64,000 nt of DNA, from assembly GCA_023935145.1 (NCBI GenBank), contig CM043703.1:21067227-21131226 (forward strand), written 5' to 3'. Below the pieces are notes generated by a model. That model was not told the DNA's origin and did not search any database. It worked only from the letters and a program-made list of their open reading frames with translations. Of the stretch, positions 10,259 through 32,602 are shown in pieces. The translations under genes were made by a program, and so were the position numbers. The DNA comes from Bretschneidera sinensis. Taxonomy: Eukaryota; Streptophyta; Magnoliopsida; Brassicales; Akaniaceae. The number at the start of each line of letters is the position of its first letter. Position 1 is the stretch's first letter.

Positions 10259-10763
10259 TGATGCTGGGCAGAATAGCGATTATTCTGCAGGCTAGTTTCG
10301 GCAGATATTTCACAGGGAAGAAACACAAGAAAAACCCTAAAAACACAAAGAAACAACTCTTATGTCTAATTTAAAATTATGCAAATACCAATAATATGTT
10401 TACTAAACCCTAAAACCTTATTTATAAGGTCAAGCTAAAATAGAAAAATTAAATTAAGACCGAATTTAAAGTAGTTGCAAATAAAATAAAAAGTTTCCTA
10501 AAAACTGCTAAATTGAGGGCCTAAACGTCGTTTTTTGGCTTAAAAACGACGATGCTCAAGATTTGAGTTTTGCCCAGAACCCGTTTCCAATCAAACTAGG
10601 GTCTCCGGGACCCGATCCGAGCCCGTGGCCCGCTAAACGATATAAACCGGTCTAGGTAGCCTACTTGCTATCTTTGCGCTGATCTACCAACTCAAGGTAT
10701 CTCAGTACCAACAACGCGTTATCTGACAACTCAGCATCATTTGACTCGGATCCTCCTGTATCA
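10259..10763 (-). repeat. 5' LTR (minus orientation) of the kinase-carrying element
   Basis: It begins TGATGCTGGGCAG and ends CTGTATCA, followed by target duplication CCTAC (10764-10768). It differs from its partner LTR by point changes and a few small indels, so the insertion is neither very recent nor ancient. Confidence 0.85.
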
Positions 10764-12156
10764 CCTACCTATTACCATTCATAGGTAATTAGGGATGGCA
10801 ATTCTTGGGTTTTTTTAGGTTAACCGATTTGAATTATATCTGTTTAAGCATGTATAGATATAAATAAATGGGTTTTTCGTGGTAACAGATAATATTTCAT
10901 GGTTTTTAACAGTTTTGAGTTCGGATTCGAATAGCAGGGTAACTAAACGAATACGATTACGGTTGTGTAAAATTTCGCAGGTAACCTATCCGTTGCCGTC
11001 TCTAACGTCTACAAATCAATCACTATTCCACATCTTTTATAACTTTTGGGAGAAGAAAAGCTGTTAAAACTCATTACACCACATTACATAATTTTTTCTA
11101 GGAAACACTATGTGAAAAGTCTTTCCAATCTCACAACTCAAACCCTATCCAATTTTCACTTAACCATTGGATCCCTGAAAAACTATCTTTTACAAGTTAT
11201 AATGGTGTTTTATTTGCTACACTCTACATCTAACAAAATATTCATGCTCAAGGAATAAGGGTGAGAGACTAACTCTCTTAATGCCCATATTTATAATAAC
11301 TAGTACTAACATCCTTTTGACACATAGACGATGTGAGACTATAACTACTTACAATAACACTTTTGTACGATGTGAGATTTTACGAGTATCCCTCAACTCA
11401 AATCTCCAAATACTTCAACCCCTAAGACAGGTTCGCCTCCACTCGATCAAGACCTCACTGTTTTAATCGGGTTAATACATTTTAATCAAATTTTGAGCAT
11501 AATCCCAACAATCCTTCACCTAGGCTTAAAATCTGATCTTCGACAGCAAATCCGACTTTCTTCTTCACCGCATCAATTCTCTGCATTTTCGCCATTGTCA
11601 AACCTTACTGCCCAATAGATCGTTGCATCTTAGTTATGATACCACTTGTTAGGAATCTGACACCCAACCAATAATCACACAATCACAATACCAAAAATAA
11701 ATAGAAAAATGAACACAAAATTTTTAATGTGGTATAGCACAACTCTTTGCTTACATCCACGAATCAATCATTATTACACATCTTTTGCAACTTTGGATTA
11801 AGAGAAGCTGCTAAAAGTCACTACACCATATTATACAATTTTTTTCTCGACAAAACTTTGTGAAAACTCTCTTCACAACAATACACAATATTTTTAGGCA
11901 AAACTGTATGAAAACTCTCCCCAATCTCACAACCCAAACCCCAATACACCCAATGTTTACTCAACCTTTGGGCACTTGTAAAACCTTCTTTTAGATGTTA
12001 TATTGTTGTTTGGTTTGCTACACTCTACATGTGACAAACTATTCCTATTTTAGGAACAAATGGTAAGGGACTAACTCTCTTGATGCCCATATTTATAATA
12101 GCCAATACCCATATCCTTTTGACACATGGACGATGTGAGATTATAACTACTTACAA

Positions 12157-12930
12157 TAAATAGCAAAAGTAGGCTTATAAAACTTAACCAAACAGGGGCT
12201 TAGACATCAAAATAGTCAATTTATATTAATATACTCTTATTATTAATTTCCACGTTTAAACACTTTTACAACTTATCTATCAAACACATGCATCAAGTTT
12301 TACATAAACCAATCTAACATATACTTTAAACATTGTTAAACTATCTACTAAATAGTTTATAACTCCATTGTTGTTTTCCCATGAACCATTTAAAAAAACC
12401 GTAAAATACTTTTTTGGGTTAGGTTCTCTAGTAGTTTATGTTGCCAAAAAGTAGTAATACATTAGGTCAAACACTCATTTCTTAAGATGAATTTTCTGAT
12501 GAGTAAATAATATTTATCATTAACAACAAATTTTCTTATAAATGAAAGGATTGATTTTTTACTAAAAAATAAATAAGTGAATTGTTAGAGAGGTCATTAT
12601 AATAATTCTAAAAAATATCTAAAATATAAAAGATATTTTATAATTTTGAAAAGCTTGATGGGTCGTGACCTCTCCATTTATCTTGTATAGAATGGCAAAA
12701 GTCTTCATCTTCGATGAAGCTTTGGTACTCTTGGACCCGTTGGGGACGGGTATGAAGGCGATTTTATTCCGTGAAGATGGGGATGAAGATAAATAGGCAT
12801 TTAATGTAGAACTTATTTTGTGATGTTGAATTTAACATGTCTGTCAAAATACTTTTACCACCAAACAACTCTGTCAAAATACTTTTAACATGTAAACAAA
12901 GTTTCCGGTGCTAAATTTTCATATTATTAT
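12157..12930. other. AT-rich intergenic DNA
   Basis: No gene was found. A short tandem duplication occurs near 12838-12890 (CTGTCAAAATACTTTTA twice). Around 12700-12770 the sequence GGACCCGTTGGGGACGGGTATGAAGGCG resembles the GGGTACGGG-type TIR repeat seen at the start of the window. Confidence 0.45.
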
Positions 12931-13528
12931 TGTTGGAATTTTGGTTCAAATCCACACAATGATGATTTCTAATTGTGTTGGGAAAAGTTTAAGTCCAGAC
13001 TTTATAGTTGCTTGTTCTAATAAGAGTATAAGTAATTTTCTATTGGATTATTGCTTGTTCTAATAGTAGTTTTTTACTATGTTTTTTTTCATTTTCTTAG
13101 TAGCATTAGGAAAATATCATTTATATAAAAGGAGCCTAGAAAGGTTTGAGGCACACTTACTATTTCAATATACATTGTAAATTAGAGGGGTTTACTAATA
13201 GAGTTAGGTTGGGAGCTTTGAGTGTATTGAGGTTTTAAGTTGTCAAATGAAGAAAACACTTAGAAATAAAGTTAGATTAAGAGTTTTTTGTGTATTTGGG
13301 TTTGTGGGTTATGAGGTAGTGACAATTTAATAACTTTGCTCTTTTTAAAGTTGTAATTGAAGATTAATAAAAAGGTGAGTTTGTTAGTAAACGTAGATAA
13401 AAAGATTACTAAACCACATTAATTCTTTGTGTTCTTAGTATTTGTTTATTTTATCTATTTAATTATTGTTATTATATTTTTTACTTAAAATTTTAATATG
13501 TGAATTTTAAAAGATAAAATCACCAACA
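12931..13528 (+). mobile_element. Probable solo LTR of a copia-type retrotransposon
   Basis: The stretch begins TGTTGGAATTTTGG and ends ATCACCAACA, giving perfect TGTTGG/CCAACA ends. It contains a TATA box (TTATATAAAAGGAGCC near 13113-13128) and a downstream TTCTTTGTGTTCTTAGTATT, a layout common in plant copia LTRs. No internal domain or second LTR adjoins it. The flanking 5-mers (ATTAT and TCTAT) do not match, so the target duplication has decayed or an edge is misplaced. Confidence 0.5.
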
Positions 13529-16500
13529 TCTATAAACAAAAATATATTGAGAGTGATAGATTTCTAGTAACTTTTGGCGTTTGAATTTGTAACATTACAT
13601 TCAACCTTAATCTGCAATGTACTAAAATTTGGGAATGAAAAATAAAAAAATTAAGAGAGCTTGTATTATACACGTACGGTGAAGAATGCTAGTTCCAGGA
13701 CAATCTCTGTTTTTAATTTCATGATGAGTGCAGTTAAAATGTTCCTTTGCTGTGAAGATAAAAGTAATAGCGTTCACTGCCGTTTACATAGCAGCATCAA
13801 TCACAAATCTACGTAACTTCATAGTTTAATATGGAGTCGTGATAGGGAAATATAGGTACGTACATTTATAATTAAGGTGAAATTGAGTGGAATAGTTTTT
13901 TACGTTCAAAGTTTTATTTGAAATTTGATTAAATAAAATTTAAATTTAAATTTTGACTTGATTAATTTATTGAATTGAATTTGAGTTTTATCGAATTCGA
14001 TTTGATAAATTTACGAATCAATTCTATTTAATTAATAAATTAAATATATATTAAAAAAAACATGTTTATTTATTTAAAAAATTACATAATATTAATTTTA
14101 TTTTAAAAAATACATATTTATTATTTTATTTTAAAAAATTTAATTCAAATTCGAATTAATTTATAAATCAAATTTAAATTTAAATTTTAAATTATGAATC
14201 GAATTTGATTTACAGGTTTTGTACCATCACGAGTTCGTATTTCGATGGACTTAGTTCAAATTGTTTACGATTCTTCAAATATATATCAAGATTTTTTCGA
14301 ACAAACAATAAAAGTCTGCAGTTTTTATCCAATTAAGCGTTGACTGTGCTCTTAACCTTGCTATAGGACTGATGTTTCCTCATGACCTTTGGCAACAAAT
14401 AAAAATTGGAATGTAAGTGGAAGCCTCGAGAAATCTCTATATTTGACTTTGTTGTTTTTGCATCTTCATGTGCAAGTCTTTAGTGAAAGAAAAAAGAGTG
14501 ATTATACTACGAATGGAAACTTGTGTGACCAACCGAGTCCCCTTTTTCACGTTAAAGGTTGGTTTTCATTGCTTTAATCTTAGTAAAATTATATTTTTTA
14601 TTTAAATTTTTAATCATATGTTAAATTTTTTAAATTACTTTTTAGTAAAATTAAAATGTTACAAAAAAATTGAAAAAAATAATAAAAAAATTTATAATTC
14701 ATTGTGATTTTTTTAAAAATAATTTAAAATATGTGATTAAATTTTAATTTTTTAAATGATGATCTATCACCTGCTCGTTAAAAAAATAAATAATAGATGT
14801 TAAATACTTTTGGATACCTTTTGTTTCTTAAATTAAGATTCATATGCACTTTGGTTTTGAATACCTTTTATTTTCCTAATTGTATATTAAAATTCACATT
14901 TGCTTAGGTTTTTTTGATACTGCAAACATTTTGATTATAATTTTAGAGTAAAAATGATTCAAAAATATCGATTTTATTCTATTTAAAAACCAAAAAATGA
15001 ATTTTGTTCTTAATAGAAAAGCAAATCAACTTCAGGAGTTCTTTTGATCGCAATCCAAAGTCGAGCATTTTATCTTTTTTTGGATTCAGACCTCACAGCC
15101 AAATTCAATGCTGCTATTCACAATTTTTACCTGACCTAAAAGCCCTAAAAAGATGATTGTTTTTGCCACTATACCCTACGTGTCACGGAAATCCCGTGAA
15201 TTGCCAGTGATCAGAGCAACACTTCCTATTCTTCACTACGATGGAATTTGAACCCTTTGCTGACGTAGCTGTCGTACAGATTCGGCAGCTTAACTGTCAT
15301 CTGTTTGTCCTTTACTTTATTTCCGCCTCTTTTAACGGCTGCTCCTTTTCACCGTTTATACATGACGGCAGTTTTGGCCCGGACCCAAACCATCTGTTAA
15401 TTGAATTTAATAAAATTTCCCGCCAAAACAAAAAATATATTTGCTTCACTGAAATTAATTTTTGGAAATTACGGAAAGAGAAAGGGCGGTGGTGGGTCTG
15501 GGCTTTAACTGCCGAAAATGACGCCATTGTTAGTCAAAATGGCGTCATTTTTATAGTTTTAACTGTTGGAAATCACAATTAAATTTTTATAATTTTAATT
15601 TAAATAATTAGGTTCATATGATAATTTTAGTATTTAACGTGCATTCTGTTATTTTTTTTTTACAATGTAATTTTGACAAGTTAAAGATTCAATTGTTTAA
15701 ATTAAAACCACGTGAACTCAATTATAATTAGATTCAAATCTTAAAAAACAAAATAAATATTAACCCTCTTGCTACTATTTTTGAGAGGGAAATGCCAATA
15801 ACCAAACAAATCAGAGAGGGATTTAGTCTGTGATTTTTTCATTTTTTGATTTGATGGGTGGAATAATATTTCAAAGAAAATATATTTTGAAAATAAAAGA
15901 GGGATAGAAAAAGGAACAAAATTCCTACACGGGCATTGCTCAGTTCTGTGTTCTTTGATTAAAATGGTCATTCCGCAGTACTGCTTATTGCCTAAAGCAA
16001 AAGACGTTCAGCCCCGGTTGATTGGACGAGGTGTCATAGGTTTCTGAGAAAGCTACTTAACTGCACCTCTGTCATGTGTTCGTGTTTATCTCACGCCTCT
16101 GGAAAAACACTTAAAAGCTAAATATTTATTAGGGAAAATACTTTTATTCAATCGAATTTTGGATAATTTACACTTAATTTTCATACGGAGCATTTAAATT
16201 AGAATGCTCATCTATAAAAGTTCATTTCTCTACCTGTTACTGTCATTCAATCAAATATAAATTTTTTTTTTGGTAATAGGTGGAATAACGCTCAGTTGAT
16301 TAAACCGTTTTATATTTTGTTTCGATCTGTTCTTTAGATTGAAAAATTATAATACAAATTTTTAAAAATTTTAAAAGGTAGTTTAAGAATTTTCATTTTT
16401 TTCTTCGATTGGGTGATGTGGTTGATACATTATATTTATCATTTTATATTTAAATGATGATTCTTTTATTATGATATGTTTTTTATAATTATATATAAGG

Positions 16501-19500
16501 TATATAATTTGATAGTAGGATAAAGTCTCAATTTGAATTTATACAAAAATAATAATTTATAATTGTATTTAAAGCAAAAATTTATGCATGATTAATTTGT
16601 ATATTTGAATAATGATTGTTTTCTTATGATTTCTATTTATAATTATATATATATATATATTTTAAAATATATGTGACTTGACATGAACGTATTTGAAAAT
16701 ACCATCAAATCCGACGACACATTGAAAAAGATTAAAACCGAAACATTCTATTTAAATAGCTAAACTGAAATGTTATCCAATACAAAATTTACAACATTGA
16801 TAATAAAACAGTAAATATATCAATTGGTCACGTGTAATTGTTGGGGATCTATGAGTTCAAGTAATTAAAAATTTGAATTTAAATATAATAAAAAAATATG
16901 AGTTGCAATAAGAAAAAGTAAGAATAAAAGAGATTCATGTGAGTTCAAATTAGTATTTTCATCATTTTTGTCAGGTGTTAACGATTCTAATTGTTCAAAA
17001 TAAGATTTTATAATTTTTTTAAAAATAGTCAGGTAAGTCTAAAAACCCCTAAACCTCATGCAGGTTTATGCAATTTTTATACATATATTTTTATGGTAAA
17101 AATAAAAATATAGCTGATAAAAGTAATTTTACCTCCAAAAATATGTTTTATTATTAAAAATATAATTTTTATCACAAAATTTATAAATAAAGCAGTTTGC
17201 CTTGTTTTTTTAGCAATACACTCTAACATTCACTTTAAATTTGAATTTTTTTTACCAAAGCTTTTTGGTTAAAGTTAAAATTAAAAGTGAATTGTTTTTA
17301 AAGGAGAGAGATATTCATAACATAAATGTTAGAAACATATGTAGGGGCATTTATGCGTTTTAAAAATTTCAATGATAATGTGTTGTGTTTATTTACCAGT
17401 ATTTTGACTGTTGATTGATAAAGTTTTGTCGACAATGAAGTATTTGTAACTAGAAATCAAACTATAAACAGGACAATGAGATTTTTGTAGGTTTTCAAAT
17501 TAGAGTAAAGTACGTGTAGATTATCTCAAATCTTAATGGGTTAAAAGTATTTTTTCCTATTTATTATGAGAGCTTATTAGAAAAATGATTATTTATAATT
17601 AGGGGTGAACGTCAAAATCGATTGAATCGTCAAATTATTCTAAATTGATGCAATAAATTAGTTTGAGTTGAGTTTTTTTAACGTTAATTTGGATTTAGAT
17701 TGAGAAAATATAGAACTCGACAGTTTGGATTGAGTTTTAATTTCAAATTTTTGTAACTCAATCCAAACCAATAATTTGATAATTTATACTATAATTTTTT
17801 TGGATAATTATAGGTTGTTGTTAATTAATAGCATTGATTTCTAAAGAATTTGATTCACCTAGCACTTTCAAAATTTAGTACCGTTTCTTTACCTTTTGTA
17901 TAGTTTGTATAAATTTTTAAGGCTTTAATTTTACAAACTTATAGGTCTAATTAAGGGTAAACATGGAAAACAGTGGACCCATGAACCCAACTCAAATCAG
18001 CGTACTAGGTTGGGATTTTAAAAAATTTGGTTGGGTTTGAGTTGAGAATTTTTTGAATCCAGTGGGTTGAGTTGGGTCACGAGTTAAAAAATTTTAACCC
18101 AACCCAAACCGGTAACCCAATCATTATATATATATATATATATTTTAAGGATTGATAAATTATATTCATGTTTTGGGAAGTTAGTTTAGATTGCATCATA
18201 TATTTCATGTGTGTTTTTTTTGTGTGTGTGTATATATATCATTTTTTTCTTCTTCTTAGGAACCCTTCCACAAAAAATGATAGTTTCCATCAAAAGGATC
18301 AATTAGAATTTAAATATGTTTTTTTAATACTCATAAAAATAAAACTGATTTACTATGAAAAAAATATAATTTTTTTTTAATAATCGAAATGATTTTTTTT
18401 AATTTTTGAATATTAAATATTGATAATTCACGTAAATTTTGTTTAAAAAATAATCGGATAAATTTTAAATAAATTTTAGAGTTTATTAAAATTTTTATTT
18501 AATATATTCAAATACCTTTCCCACTATACATACTGACAAACACCACTCACTCAACGGGTCACGGGTGGTGGGGTCTCTACTGTCTGTTGGCCAGCCTGCA
18601 CAAACGACTCCTCTTGTTGGCTTTTATATCATTAACTGCGAAAAAAGGAAAACGGTGAGTATATCATAATTTTTTTCATTATTTTATTTTTTCAAAAGCA
18701 AAAAGCATCTTGAAAAGGACTTTCCTTCAAGTTCCCGCAATTTCTTTTTTGAATCACCCGCTAAAAGCCCTCTGATAGGCTCAATTCAAATGGCGACATT
18801 ACAGACTCTATTTTATAAGGGTTATCATGGATTTGGTAAATTCATTAATAAATTGAATAATAATTTTAATATTTTAATATTTTTAAATAATTATTATTTA
18901 ATTTTCATACAATTATTAATAATTTTTTTTCGATTTTATCATAATTCTCACAAAATTAAATCAATCTCTCACTTAACTCATCAACCGGCAATTTCAAAAA
19001 TTAATTATAAAAAAAAGTAAACAAGTTGACATAAATATAATTAAAATAGTAACTCATTAATTTTGTGTCCACTATATATTATCATTATTTTATGCAGTAT
19101 TGCTATCCTAATTTTCTTTTCTTGTCTTTTTGTCTGAAATGGAACCTTTAGCTTCTCGTCGTTCGAAATTTGAACTCAACGGTCAGATTTGTTTTGCAGC
19201 AATTTCCCGCGAAGAGCACAAAAACCCCTTCCAGAAGCTCAGCTTAATTTGTTGGATTATAGCAGTAAACCACAAAAAGGTAAGGCAACATCAAATCAAA
19301 AAACTAGTTTATCTTACTTACATATTTTGCGGTGTTTAAAGTGTCATGGTAAAAAAAAAAGTAATTTATTTTTACTTTTTTTGGTAAAAAATAAAATTTT
19401 AATGATAATTTTTTTTTTATATTATGGTAAAAACAAAAAATAATAATTTTACCACAAAACTATGTATTCTGCTATATTTTACCACAAAATATATGAGTAA

Positions 19501-19694
19501 AGTCTTATTTTTTAACAAAACATCTTAACAATCACTTTAATCTAATCAACTCAAGTTTTTAATATTCTGTTTGCTACGAAGGAAAGTATAAAATTCAATT
19601 AATCATTATACATTAAGAATGAATTGAAATTAAAATTAATTTATAAAAAAATTCATATTTAAACTGAAACTAAAATTCGTCAATAAATATTAAA
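13529..19694. other. AT-rich gene-poor DNA with degenerate TIR-repeat remnants
   Basis: No gene was supported over about 6 kb. Open frames of up to 113 codons have no domains or recognisable composition. Degenerate repeats include AAATTTAAATTTAAATTTT blocks near 13940 and 14170, and GGGGTGAACGTC followed by inverted GAGTTGAG/AACTCAATCC motifs at 17605-17765. Another, at 17945-18120, is rich in GGTTGGGTTTGAG and CCAACCCAAACC and resembles the ends of the Pack-MULE-like element at 26.4 kb. TA microsatellites occur at 16643-16660 and 18125-18142. Confidence 0.5.
15515..15551. repeat. Perfect 14-bp stem hairpin
   Basis: AAAATGACGCCATT (15515-15528) is followed, after a 9-base loop, by its exact reverse complement AATGGCGTCATTTT (15538-15551). 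Each arm contains TGACGCCA, similar to bZIP or E2F target cores. There is no T-run or neighbouring gene context to assign a role. It may be the core of a tiny palindromic element. Confidence 0.6.
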
Positions 19695-19890
19695 AACTTG
19701 AGTGCTCATCATCCCCATCTCCACAACTCTCGCCAAGGATCATTCTTTGCCGTTGCCTTTTTCATCCTCATCTTTGCCTCCTCCACGGTAGAATCCGTCA
19801 TTGATTTATTTGCCTCCTCCATCAAGTGCTTTGGGATGGTACCATTGACGTCATGGATCTTACGGTTGGGCTTCGACGACAATAGATCTT
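19695..19890 (-). pseudogene. Possible exon fragment, about 60 codons, no recognised family
   Basis: On the minus strand a frame is open from about 19889 to a TGA near 19709 and encodes a hydrophilic peptide (NRKIHDVNGTIPKHLMEE, then EEAKMRMKKATAKNDPWREL). Its amino-acid composition is more protein-like than the surrounding AT-rich translations. It has no clear start codon and no recognised domain. It could be a decayed gene fragment or chance. Confidence 0.2.
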
Positions 19891-19925
19891 TTTTTTTTTT
19901 CCTCTTTCAAAGAGTGCATCGCCCA

Positions 19926-20312
19926 AGATTTTATGGGGTTGGTGTTTTTAATTTTTGTTTGGAAAGTGAGAAAGTGTGAGAAAATAAAAAGAAGATTAGA
20001 GGAAAATGAAACTCTCCTCTTTTTGTTTTTTGTTTGGGAAGTGAGAAAATGTAGAAAAATAAAAAGAAAATAGAATTCTTCTTATATTGTTAGTGTATTG
20101 TTTTCTGTTTCTGAAGTGAGAAAGGGTGAGAAAATAGAAAGAAACCTGAGGGAAAATGGAACTCTTCTTATTTTGTTTTTATTTTCTGTTTGGGAAGTGA
20201 GAAAATAAAAGAAAAAGTGAGGAAAATGGGTTTCTTCCCCTTTTGTTGTGTTTTTGCTTTCTGTTTGGAAAGGGAGAAAGTGTGGGAAAATAGAAGAAAC
20301 CTAAAGGAAAAT
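19926..20312. repeat. Tandem repeat, five diverged units of about 75-85 bp
   Basis: Units start near 19957, 20030, 20106, 20187 and 20260. Each contains TGTTTGGGAAGTGAGAAA, a variant of GTGAGAAAATAGAAAGAAA, GAGGAAAATGG, and a CTTCTTNTTTTGTTTTT tail. The units differ by substitutions and short deletions. On the minus strand each carries TTCTCACTTCCCAAACAG, which looks like a splice acceptor. The array ends about 570 bp downstream of the DHS stop codon. Confidence 0.7.
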
Positions 20313-20882
20313 TGAAGAGAGGGTAATCAAGGCATTTAAAAAAAATCTGGCGTACGATACCAGCTTTTTTTTTTTACGATGTGGCAACCGGAACCTACCT
20401 GTTGTTCGACGGAGACAAAATTCAAGAGAGTATTTATCATATAACAAACAAAAGGGGGTGCATCTGTAATTTGTATGTTACCTCAAGGGGTGTTGAAACA
20501 ATTTACCCTATCTTTTAATAATGATTTTATTGGGTACAGGCTATCTTTTAACTATAATTATTGAAGCCACCGAAATAAGAGACATAAAAGAAATAAATAA
20601 TTTCTAGACATGAAGAGCGAGAAATTGAAAAAAATATACCAAGAATACTGGGTATTGGCAGAAAAACTTCAAAACATGAGTTCACTTTCAGCACTAAAAT
20701 ACAAGCTTTCCGCGTAACGGAAGCCAAAAGATACCAATCACATTGGTTACCTTGTCAGAAGTGCAGCATACAGTCTGTTGTCAGTCTACACCTCTTAAAA
20801 TAATTTGAGGCAAGTAAACTAACAAAAGCCAATTATTAGCTTCATTGGGATTAATTATAATGTATGCACTGCTCAGCAAAAA
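20313..20882 (-). other. 3' UTR and downstream flank of DHS
   Basis: This DNA follows the DHS stop codon (TAG, 20883-20885). Composition is intermediate near the gene and AT-rich further out. No competing gene was found. The precise polyadenylation site was not determined. Confidence 0.5.
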
Positions 20883-31260
<10,378 letters not shown>

Positions 31261-31283
31261 TACTTTCGTTTTTCAGCTCTTTT

Positions 31284-32113
31284 TCAAAACTGCAATTAGA
31301 CAAACAAAAAAGGACACGTTCTTGTTAGGGTTTTCGGGGTTTTGAGGTTTTCGAGAGAATACACAAAGACTAGCTTTTTGACTTATATAGGAGTGCAATT
31401 CGATCAGTCAACTGAAGCAAATTGCCTTATCAATTACTGCACCAAAAATTTCGCTTAGCCATTACTAGGTACAGATACTGGAACTGAATTACATGTAAAA
31501 GTATCACTACCAAAAAAAGCTAAAGTTTCCATTAAAGTTATTTACTTTCATTTTTTTCCTTTACATTTAAATTTACCAATTAACTCTGATAAGCATATGT
31601 ACATTGGAAAAGCAAATGATAGTTTTATCAATAATGCTAACTTGCGATACAAATAGAGCTCTAAATACAAATAAAACTAATTATAAAGAAAAAACAATGA
31701 TAATTTGGAACAAAATTTGGTAAATCTACATAATGCAGCAGCTTACATATTTTTGGTGCAGTATAGCGAATGAGGAGGAAAGCTATCAAATCAAAAAAGG
31801 ATCAAACTCCAATTGATCAATAAAGCTGCACACAGGGAGAAAACGTGTAAAAAGCATTAAGAAGGAAACATGGCTTTTCTCAGCAACCAAACATGAAGCT
31901 AAGAAGTTAAAGGGAAAAAAATTACCATGTATTGAAGAGAAATTCACGCTTTTCGTTAGGTTTAACGAGCTGTAAAATCTGTCTGTATTCAAAATCTACG
32001 ACCTACCAAACTCGAACTAGGGGCAAAGCGAGAGAAACTAAGAAAGGAAAAGAGAAGAGAGAGAAGATAGAAAGGAAGAGGGAAGAATGAAAACTTACTG
32101 CCGTCGATACCAT
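31284..32113 (-). promoter_or_regulatory. Spliced uORF in the probable DHS 5' leader
   Basis: On the minus strand, ATG at 32113 opens MVSTA and is followed at once by a consensus donor (GTAAGT, 32098-32093). A good acceptor (TCTAATTGCAG, ending at 31290) precedes TTTTGAAAAAG. Splicing the two gives ATG-GTA-TCG-ACG-GCA-TTT-TGA, a six-codon uORF that ends 23 nt upstream of the DHS start. If this leader is used, the uORF would tend to lower DHS translation. The splice sites are seen in the sequence; use of this leader is inferred. Confidence 0.5.
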
Positions 32114-32602
32114 GGTTTCCGGTCAGGTCTGCTTATGCCGTCGGTGCCGTAATCTTGGTGAGAATTTGAAACTTAAAAAGAACAAGAAGAGAGACTAGAG
32201 AGTAATGCACTTCTGTCGAAGAAGAAGATGGCCGAAGGGTTTCATGAGAGTTTGGGACTTGGGAGCTGAGCTCAGGCTGGGCCTGGACTTACCTACTAAC
32301 TGTTTCTTTTTTCAAAAAAGTTGAGCCCGGGCCTTGGCCCAGGCCTGCTAGACAGCACTTTCTTCTCCCCTGCCAATTCATATACACACCAAGTGAAAAT
32401 AACATTTCTCATGGCACTATAATTTTTTCATGTGACTTTATTTTGTAAAATAGACTATTAGATTTGATCTTCTGTTTGTGTAGAACATGCCTAACAAAGT
32501 CTACATCAATCCAATATTTATAAATGTTTTATCTATGTTTCTATTTTTGGATGAATATAAAACTTTCAATTTAAAGAGTTATACACATGAAATATTTATA
32601 AA
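32114..32602 (-). promoter_or_regulatory. Probable DHS promoter with site II-type motifs
   Basis: Upstream of the leader ATG, GC-richer DNA at 32270-32350 contains CTGGGCCTGG, GGGCCTTGGCCCAGGCC and related TGGGCC/GGCCCA motifs. Such site II (TCP-type) elements are common in promoters of plant translation and growth genes, which fits DHS. Beyond 32400 the DNA is AT-rich up to the retrotransposon edge near 32603, so the promoter space is only about 0.5 kb. Confidence 0.45.

Larger units (their letters stand above)
7270..10763 (-). mobile_element. Ty3/gypsy retrotransposon carrying a host PI4-kinase gamma gene fragment
   Basis: Two LTRs of about 510 bp with TG...CA ends are flanked by a perfect 5-bp target duplication, CCTAC (7265-7269 and 10764-10768). 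An initiator-tRNA-Met primer site (TGGTATCAGAGC) adjoins the right LTR on the minus strand, so the element reads right to left. Order on the minus strand: LTR, primer site, gag, a segment of a plant phosphatidylinositol 4-kinase gamma gene, the last part of integrase, LTR. Protease, reverse transcriptase, RNase H and most of integrase are absent. It is therefore non-autonomous, and the host fragment sits where pol should be. Confidence 0.85.
7071..11005. repeat. Tandem dimer of a TIR repeat, first unit split by an LTR element
   Basis: Unit 1 begins GGATGGCAGTTCTTAGG (7071) and unit 2 GGGATGGCAATTCTTGGG (about 10793). Both continue with TTTAAGYRKGTATAGAT, AAATGGGTTTTTCG, GGTAACTAAACG and GGTAACCTA. 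Unit 2 ends TTGCCGTCTC, the inverted form of its start, so the repeat has short TIRs. Unit 1 is split near its right end at CCTAC by the 3.5-kb retroelement. Its remainder (ACCATTCATAGGTAATTA) follows that element. Each unit is about 210-220 bp with no coding potential. Confidence 0.6.
6951..12156 (-). mobile_element. TRIM-like (copia-type ends) LTR element, interrupted by nested insertions
   Basis: One LTR starts TGTTAGAAATC at 6951, is interrupted at about 7070 and resumes at about 11006, ending CCCAACA at 11510. A second starts TGTTAGGAATC at 11647 and is truncated at about 12156. The two LTRs align throughout (shared blocks include CTAACTCTCTTRATGCCCAT and GACGATGTGAGA). The internal region is only 136 bp (11511-11646). 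On the minus strand it holds TGGTATCATAAC next to the second LTR, an initiator-tRNA-Met type primer site, and a purine stretch (GGTGAAGGAT) next to the first. There is no coding sequence, so it must have been mobilised in trans. Orientation is set by the primer site. Confidence 0.6.

Noticed and set aside
15241..15582. 113-codon + strand open frame starting MEFEPFADVAVV
   Set aside because: No domain, no exon neighbours and ending across a palindromic hairpin; the opposite strand has a similar chance frame.
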